Source of the DNA: JBMNKL01 sp050261495
Lineage (GTDB): Bacteria; Bacillota; Clostridia; Acetivibrionales; DTU013
Assembly: GCA_050261495.1 (NCBI GenBank)
Contig: JBLNDI010000125.1
Coordinates: 1-17,277 of the forward strand
Direction of reading: 5' to 3'
DNA length: 17,277 nucleotides
Below are positions 13,826 to 17,277 of the stretch, piece after piece. The stretch's first letter is position 1. Every line of letters begins with the position of its first letter. The notes under the pieces were generated by a model. The model saw nothing but the letters and a program-made list of their open reading frames with translations. It did not search any database and was not told the origin of the DNA. Both the position numbers and the translations under genes were made by a program.

Positions 13826-15106
13826 ATGGCGAAAAATAAAAATGCAGCCGGCAGTGCAACTGATAAAAACCTGGAAAACACGAACAGGATTAATTTATAC
13901 GCTACAATAGGCGTTGGCGTTATTTTCAGCGTTATTTTCGCATTACTCACGGGAAAATATTTCGAATCATTATTGGTGCTGCTCGCAGCCATAATAATTT
14001 CCCAAATCTTAAAAGCTACGAACAAATTAATGATAAAAAAGACAGCCGCTTATTTTGAAACCGAACTTCGGGCAGTAAAAGACGGAGATTACTCGAAGTT
14101 CCTGGAGCCCAAAAGCTTCGGCATGCTGGCAGGGATCGCCTCCACAATCAACTCGGTGCTGAGCGATATCAGGGCATTGATCGACGGATTCTTCACACTG
14201 TCCCTGTCCATTATTCAGGCTTCGAGAAAAGTAGACACAACGGCAGGCCAGGCAGCGGCGTCCATAACGGAGATATCCAAAACGGTGGACGAGATAGCAA
14301 AAGGTGCGTCTGAACAGGCGCAGGAAGCAATGCAGGGCGTGCAGCTTGTCGATAGGCTGTCGGAACAGATTGATTTGGTCTACCAGGCTTACACAGGTGT
14401 TATGCAGGAAACAAGCAATATACACAACCTAAACGATGTCGGTCTTGAGTCCGTTAAAATATTGCAGGAAAAATCGAAAGAGAGCTTCGACTCTACCGAG
14501 AAAATATTCTCCGTTGTAGAAAAACTGACCAATACGACAAAGCAAATCGGAATGTTTGTCCAGTCCATCGAGGATATCGCAGAACAAACCAACATGCTGG
14601 CGCTTAACGCTGCGATTGAGGCTGCGAGGGCCGGAGATGCCGGCAAGGGATTCGCGGTTGTCGCGGAAGAAGTCAGAAAGCTTGCCGACCAGAGCAGGCA
14701 ATCGGCGGAAGAAATCACCCACCTTGTGGAAAGCATCAGCGAGGAGTCCCAGATGGCCATTCAGGCGATGGAAATGATGAGGAAAGTATCCCAAGAGCAG
14801 AATTTTGCCGTTGAAAGCACCAATAAAGCTTTTGCGGACATCGCGGAAGGTATTGGTTCCATCGTATCCAAGATAGAATCCGTCAACGACGCGGTGTCAA
14901 AAATGCAGGTAGAAAAAGACAACGTTATCAAGGCTATAGAAAACATTTCCTCGGTAACGCAGCAAACCGCGGCATCCAGCCAGGAGGTCGCCGCGACGAC
15001 CGAACAGCAGCTTAAGGGAATCGAAGATATGAAGACGGATGCCGAGCGTCTGGATGAGCTTGTGCAGGAACTCGACAAGAAGCTCAAGAAATACAAGATA
15101 AGATAA
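13826..15106 (+). CDS. Methyl-accepting chemotaxis protein without an external sensor domain
   Basis: This 426-residue protein signals through CheA/CheW. Two hydrophobic helices (about 22-42 and 46-63) are separated by only three or four residues, so there is no periplasmic-side ligand domain. A short, poorly conserved HAMP-like region (about 68-120) leads into a long coiled coil. The signalling tip at 247-283 (IEDIAEQTNMLALNAAIEAA, then RAGDAGKGFAVVAEEVR) is the highly conserved receptor hairpin. Ala/Gln/Glu-rich flanks resemble methylation regions. No CheB/CheR pentapeptide tether is evident at the KKLKKYKIR end. GGAGG lies 6 bases before ATG 13826; another ATG at 13820 directly abuts that site and is unlikely. 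What it senses is unknown; candidates are membrane state or an intracellular partner. Confidence 0.93.
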   Translation: MAKNKNAAGSATDKNLENTNRINLYATIGVGVIFSVIFALLTGKYFESLLVLLAAIIISQILKATNKLMIKKTAAYFETELRAVKDGDYSKFLEPKSFGMLAGIASTINSVLSDIRALIDGFFTLSLSIIQASRKVDTTAGQAAASITEISKTVDEIAKGASEQAQEAMQGVQLVDRLSEQIDLVYQAYTGVMQETSNIHNLNDVGLESVKILQEKSKESFDSTEKIFSVVEKLTNTTKQIGMFVQSIEDIAEQTNMLALNAAIEAARAGDAGKGFAVVAEEVRKLADQSRQSAEEITHLVESISEESQMAIQAMEMMRKVSQEQNFAVESTNKAFADIAEGIGSIVSKIESVNDAVSKMQVEKDNVIKAIENISSVTQQTAASSQEVAATTEQQLKGIEDMKTDAERLDELVQELDKKLKKYKIR

Positions 15107-15120
15107 AAAATGATTTATAC

Positions 15121-15142
15121 GCCGGCTTATTTACAAGCCGGC
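15121..15142 (+). other. GC-rich hairpin after the chemotaxis receptor gene
   Basis: GCCGGCTT and AAGCCGGC (8 bp) with a 6-base loop, 15 bases after the stop. Only ATATTTAT follows, so it is a weak terminator by itself; it may protect the mRNA 3' end or act with the next hairpin. Confidence 0.5.
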
Positions 15143-15162
15143 ATATTTATGATATAAAGCAT

Positions 15163-15198
15163 AAAATCCCTGCCTTTCAAGAAGCGCAGGGATTTTTT
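15163..15198. terminator. Bidirectional intrinsic terminator between convergent genes
   Basis: AAAATCCCTGC and GCAGGGATTTT form an 11-bp stem with a 12-base loop, followed by TTTTTT on the plus strand and, on the minus strand, by TTTT from the arm itself. It sits between the chemotaxis receptor stop and the hydrolase stop and should serve both. Confidence 0.85.
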
Positions 15199-15202
15199 AT
15201 TT

Positions 15203-15934
15203 CTATACCTCGTACTCGCGCAATATGCCTATTACTTCCACATTGCCGAAATTGCGCCGGGCTTCTTCAAGAATGTCGCTCGTGTCATACTCGGGCCATA
15301 AATGAGTTAAAAGAAGCTTTCCCGCGCCGGCTTCCCTGGCAACCAAACCGCACTGTCCCGCCGTAAGGTGTACGGCGTTTTCCGTGTAATCTCTTTCCAG
15401 CAGCCCGGCATCCAGCATCAGCAAATCAGCACCTTTTGCGAACCCGATAATGTTTTCCGTCCATGACGTATCACCCGAATATACGAATTTCCTGCCTTCG
15501 CATTCCATTGCAACCGCATAATCCGTATACGGATGCTTCATTTGACTGAATGAAATTTTAACATCCCCGACCCGGAGCGTCATTGCCGGATAAATAGCTT
15601 CCAGTATAAAGGCGTCGCTTGCTTCAAGCCTCGCGTATTCCTCCGCCGGCTCCGGGGGAGCGTACACGCTAATCAATCGGTCAAACTGGCCGCGCCTCCT
15701 TTTTATCTGCACCGCATACTTGAGCACATGCAAATCCGATGTATGGTCACTGTGCAAATGTGTCAGGATGACCGCATCCAATTCACCTATGCCGATCACC
15801 TTCTGCAAATTGGCCAGCGAGCCGTTGCCGCAGTCAACAAGGATATTTGCGGACCCGCTTCTTATAAGGTACCCGGAACACGCGCCTCCGGCCGAGGGAA
15901 AAGGACCGTTGTTCCCGAGAACGATCAGCTTCAT
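15203..15934 (-). CDS. Metallo-beta-lactamase-fold hydrolase, YhfI / RNase Z-like
   Basis: This 243-residue cytoplasmic protein is a predicted zinc hydrolase. THLHSDH at 58-64 is the HxHxDH metal motif (H59, H61, D63, H64); further ligand positions are a His in QMKHPYTDY, the Asp in YSGDTSW and the His in LLLTHLWPEYD. The closest described relative I recognise is the uncharacterised Bacillus YhfI group, which resembles RNase Z but lacks its tRNA-binding exosite arm; none is visible here. Substrate unknown. GGGGGTG lies a few bases before the ATG. The start is 110 bases from the ECF gene, so the two may be co-transcribed. Confidence 0.9.
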   Translation of the reverse strand: MKLIVLGNNGPFPSAGGACSGYLIRSGSANILVDCGNGSLANLQKVIGIGELDAVILTHLHSDHTSDLHVLKYAVQIKRRRGQFDRLISVYAPPEPAEEYARLEASDAFILEAIYPAMTLRVGDVKISFSQMKHPYTDYAVAMECEGRKFVYSGDTSWTENIIGFAKGADLLMLDAGLLERDYTENAVHLTAGQCGLVAREAGAGKLLLTHLWPEYDTSDILEEARRNFGNVEVIGILREYEV

Positions 15935-15992
15935 ATGGACACCCCCGTTTCTGGCATGCTTTTACCTGGTTTCAATAAGTTTATATCGCTAT

Positions 15993-16020
15993 AAGATTAT
16001 TTCACTAAGATTATTTCACT
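15993..16020. repeat. Tandem 14-base duplication in an intergenic region
   Basis: AAGATTATTTCACT occurs twice head to tail without mismatch between the ECF gene and the hydrolase gene. The rest of this 110-base gap shows no convincing promoter or terminator. Confidence 0.8.
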
Positions 16021-16044
16021 GTTTTCAGCTTTTCATTTCGCTGG

Positions 16045-16605
16045 TTATACTTTTCTTTGCCTTGAAAATATTATTATCAATATATAAGCCAGTATAGCGC
16101 TTGAGACGCCCTGCAGCAGGTTTGGCAGGAGCTCGCTTGCGGCGGCCGCCAATCCGAAGGCTTCGTCAAACATACCCAGAATAAAGGCTTCAGCTAAAAA
16201 GTACCCTGCAATCATTATGATGGCGCCTGCAGCCACGGCCAGTACCAGGCGGAAATGCGACGGAACCCCGGAATCGCCCTGGCGGTCGGAAGCGCCGGAT
16301 GACGCCGCTTGTTTCCGCGTGATGATAACTCCGACTGCAAGACCTTCAATCCCTTTTACTATAAAAGTAACCGGGGCAAATAAAAGGGAACCCGCCGCCA
16401 GGTCGGCTATGGCAGAACCCACGGCTCCCGCAATCAGTCCGCCGGCAGGTCCCAGAAGAGCGGCCGCCAGCATTATCACCGCATCGCCGAGATTGACATA
16501 GCCTCCCGGCAAAGGAGTCGGTATACGGGTAAAATAGGTTGCGAGAAATACGAGCGCTATAAATAACCCATTTAAAACCAGCTTGCGCGCGGGGTTTTCT
16601 TTCAT
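16045..16605 (-). CDS. ECF transporter substrate-binding (S) component
   Basis: This 186-residue protein is a small membrane subunit that captures a vitamin or similar micronutrient and docks on a shared EcfA/EcfT energising module. It has about six hydrophobic segments. The FTRIPTPLPGGYVNLGDAVI stretch (25-44), with its GGYVNLGD motif, is typical of the S-component family that includes riboflavin-, pyridoxine- and precursor-specific members. The loop at about 97-117 is polar. No ecfA or ecfT is in the window, so it would rely on a module encoded elsewhere (group II ECF). GGAGG stands 8 bases before the ATG. Substrate cannot be assigned; the cobS neighbour is transcribed separately. Confidence 0.88.
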   Translation of the reverse strand: MKENPARKLVLNGLFIALVFLATYFTRIPTPLPGGYVNLGDAVIMLAAALLGPAGGLIAGAVGSAIADLAAGSLLFAPVTFIVKGIEGLAVGVIITRKQAASSGASDRQGDSGVPSHFRLVLAVAAGAIIMIAGYFLAEAFILGMFDEAFGLAAAASELLPNLLQGVSSAILAYILIIIFSRQRKV

Positions 16606-16643
16606 ATCAAACTCCTCCGATGTTTTGCATATTTAATATTATA

Positions 16644-16661
16644 CCCTGGATACAATCCGGG
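16644..16661 (-). other. Short hairpin in the leader of the ECF S-component mRNA
   Basis: GGAT/ATCC around a 3-base loop, extended by CCC/GGG with one bulged base, in a roughly 70-base leader. It matches no riboswitch I recognise and is not followed by a T-run. Confidence 0.35.
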
Positions 16662-16680
16662 CAAAAAATAAATTAAAAAT

Positions 16681-16709
16681 ATTCTATTTATAACCTGGCG
16701 CATTGTCAA
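16681..16709 (-). promoter_or_regulatory. Sigma-A promoter of the ECF S-component gene
   Basis: On the minus strand a perfect TTGACA (16704-16709), 17 bases, TAGAAT (16681-16686). Transcription would begin near 16674. Confidence 0.8.
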
Positions 16710-16756
16710 GTAATAAATTAGAAGAGCAACTAGTGTACTTTTCACGGATTGCATGC

Positions 16757-16803
16757 GGGTACGAGTTAATCATCGGATGAAAGCTCCGAGCGATTCGATA
16801 CCC
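16757..16803. other. Imperfect stem-loop downstream of cobS
   Basis: GGGTA and TACCC close a structure with inner AATC/GATT and TCGGA/TCCGA helices and a 7-base loop. No T-run follows on either strand, so it is not a standard terminator. Role unknown. Confidence 0.35.
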
Positions 16804-16824
16804 CTCAAGAAGGTAATGTTCCGT

Positions 16825-17277
16825 TCATGCAAGCAGGTGTGCCGTAACCAGAAATATGACCTGGTTTATTTCGCATATCGCGCCGAGTACGTCCCCGGTC
16901 ACGCCTCCCAGCTTTTCTCCGAGCAATCTCGCCAGCAAGAGGGAAGACAATGGCGGTATGATCACGGCTGCAGGAAATAATGCATGAACCGGCGTCAAAC
17001 CGGCAGCTGTCCGCAGCAAGCCGGTTAGTTTCCCAGGCAAGGCGGCATTCATACCCGACAGACCTCCAAGCTGCGACGGTGAAGCAACCGGCCAGGTGAA
17101 TACACTTGCCGCCGCAGCAACTATGATAATATGCAGCGCAAGACCGGCAATAATTTCCTTGCGCCCGCAGTGCTCAACACACCACCTGCCGGGACCGTCA
17201 GACGTCCCTGCATACCGCGACGCGCCTGCCCCGACCAGCGCCCCGATCCTGCCTGCTGCTGGCATTAGCAGCAGGAC
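16825..17277 (-). CDS. cobS: Adenosylcobinamide-GDP ribazoletransferase (cobalamin synthase), N-terminus cut by window edge
   Basis: The reading frame is open to the right edge (150 residues visible). CobS is a polytopic membrane enzyme joining adenosylcobinamide-GDP and alpha-ribazole in the last steps of cobalamin assembly. The visible end carries GEKLGGVTGDVLGAICEINQ, the conserved C-terminal CobS block, and the upstream PAAGRIGALVGAGASRYAG resembles the GR(W)xM...yAR block. Hydrophobic helices are at about 55-70, 106-123 and the extreme C-terminus. This is roughly the last 60 percent of a normal CobS. An ATG at 17265 is internal, not the start. No cobalamin riboswitch is visible because the 5' end is outside the window. 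Confidence 0.9.
   Translation of the reverse strand, partial: VLLLMPAAGRIGALVGAGASRYAGTSDGPGRWCVEHCGRKEIIAGLALHIIIVAAAASVFTWPVASPSQLGGLSGMNAALPGKLTGLLRTAAGLTPVHALFPAAVIIPPLSSLLLARLLGEKLGGVTGDVLGAICEINQVIFLVTAHLLA

Noticed and set aside
16606..16824. Possible cobalamin riboswitch near cobS and the ECF gene
   Set aside because: The region is downstream of cobS and I can find no B12-box-like conserved core; the leader before the ECF gene is too short.
1..17277. CRISPR arrays, insertion sequences, prophage or integrase genes
   Set aside because: No regularly spaced direct repeats of CRISPR type, no transposase or recombinase motifs and no terminal inverted repeats were seen.

Overview
The window looks like chromosomal DNA from an anaerobic Firmicute, most likely class Clostridia. 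Start codons are preceded by strong GGAGG-type ribosome binding sites, promoters are canonical sigma-A (TTGACA-17-TATAAT type), intergenic DNA is AT-rich while genes are of moderate GC, and there is a Re-type citrate synthase, an enzyme restricted to strict anaerobes such as Clostridium kluyveri. Genus cannot be fixed from the sequence alone.

Positions 1-10537 (all minus strand) are a surface-polysaccharide locus in two transcription units. The upstream unit is a WzyC/O-antigen-ligase-like membrane protein followed by a family 2 glycosyltransferase (ATGA overlap). The next unit starts at its own promoter, whose -35 box directly abuts the stop codon of that glycosyltransferase. It reads rmlA, rmlC, rmlB, rmlD (dTDP-L-rhamnose synthesis), then an ABC-2 permease (Wzm/TagG type), its ATPase with a C-terminal Wzt-like carbohydrate-binding domain, and a large methyltransferase/coiled-coil/glycosyltransferase fusion that runs off the left edge. 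Together these make activated rhamnose, assemble and modify a chain in the cytoplasm and export it by the ABC-dependent route; the ligase-like protein may transfer a glycan outside the membrane.

Positions 10551-11450 hold a tRNA-Glu(CTC) gene on the plus strand with its own promoter, a convergent hicA-hicB toxin-antitoxin pair on the minus strand, and a shared hairpin between them.

Positions 11477-13674 hold a minus-strand operon of Re-citrate synthase followed by an FCD-type GntR regulator. Its perfect sigma-A promoter has an ATTGTATACAAT palindrome lying across the -10 box, suggesting autoregulated repression.

Positions 13772-15106 encode a plus-strand methyl-accepting chemotaxis protein with two membrane segments but no external sensor domain. 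It converges on a minus-strand metallo-beta-lactamase-fold hydrolase across a bidirectional terminator. Further right, also on the minus strand, are an ECF-transporter substrate-binding (S) component with a clear promoter and the C-terminal part of CobS (cobalamin synthase), which enters from beyond the right edge.

Most of the window consists of recognisable families. The parts that merit a second look are the methyltransferase-glycosyltransferase fusion with its exact 84-bp-period repeats, the N-terminally extended exporter permease, the ligase insertion, and two compact regulatory elements (13641-13674 and 11400-11450).
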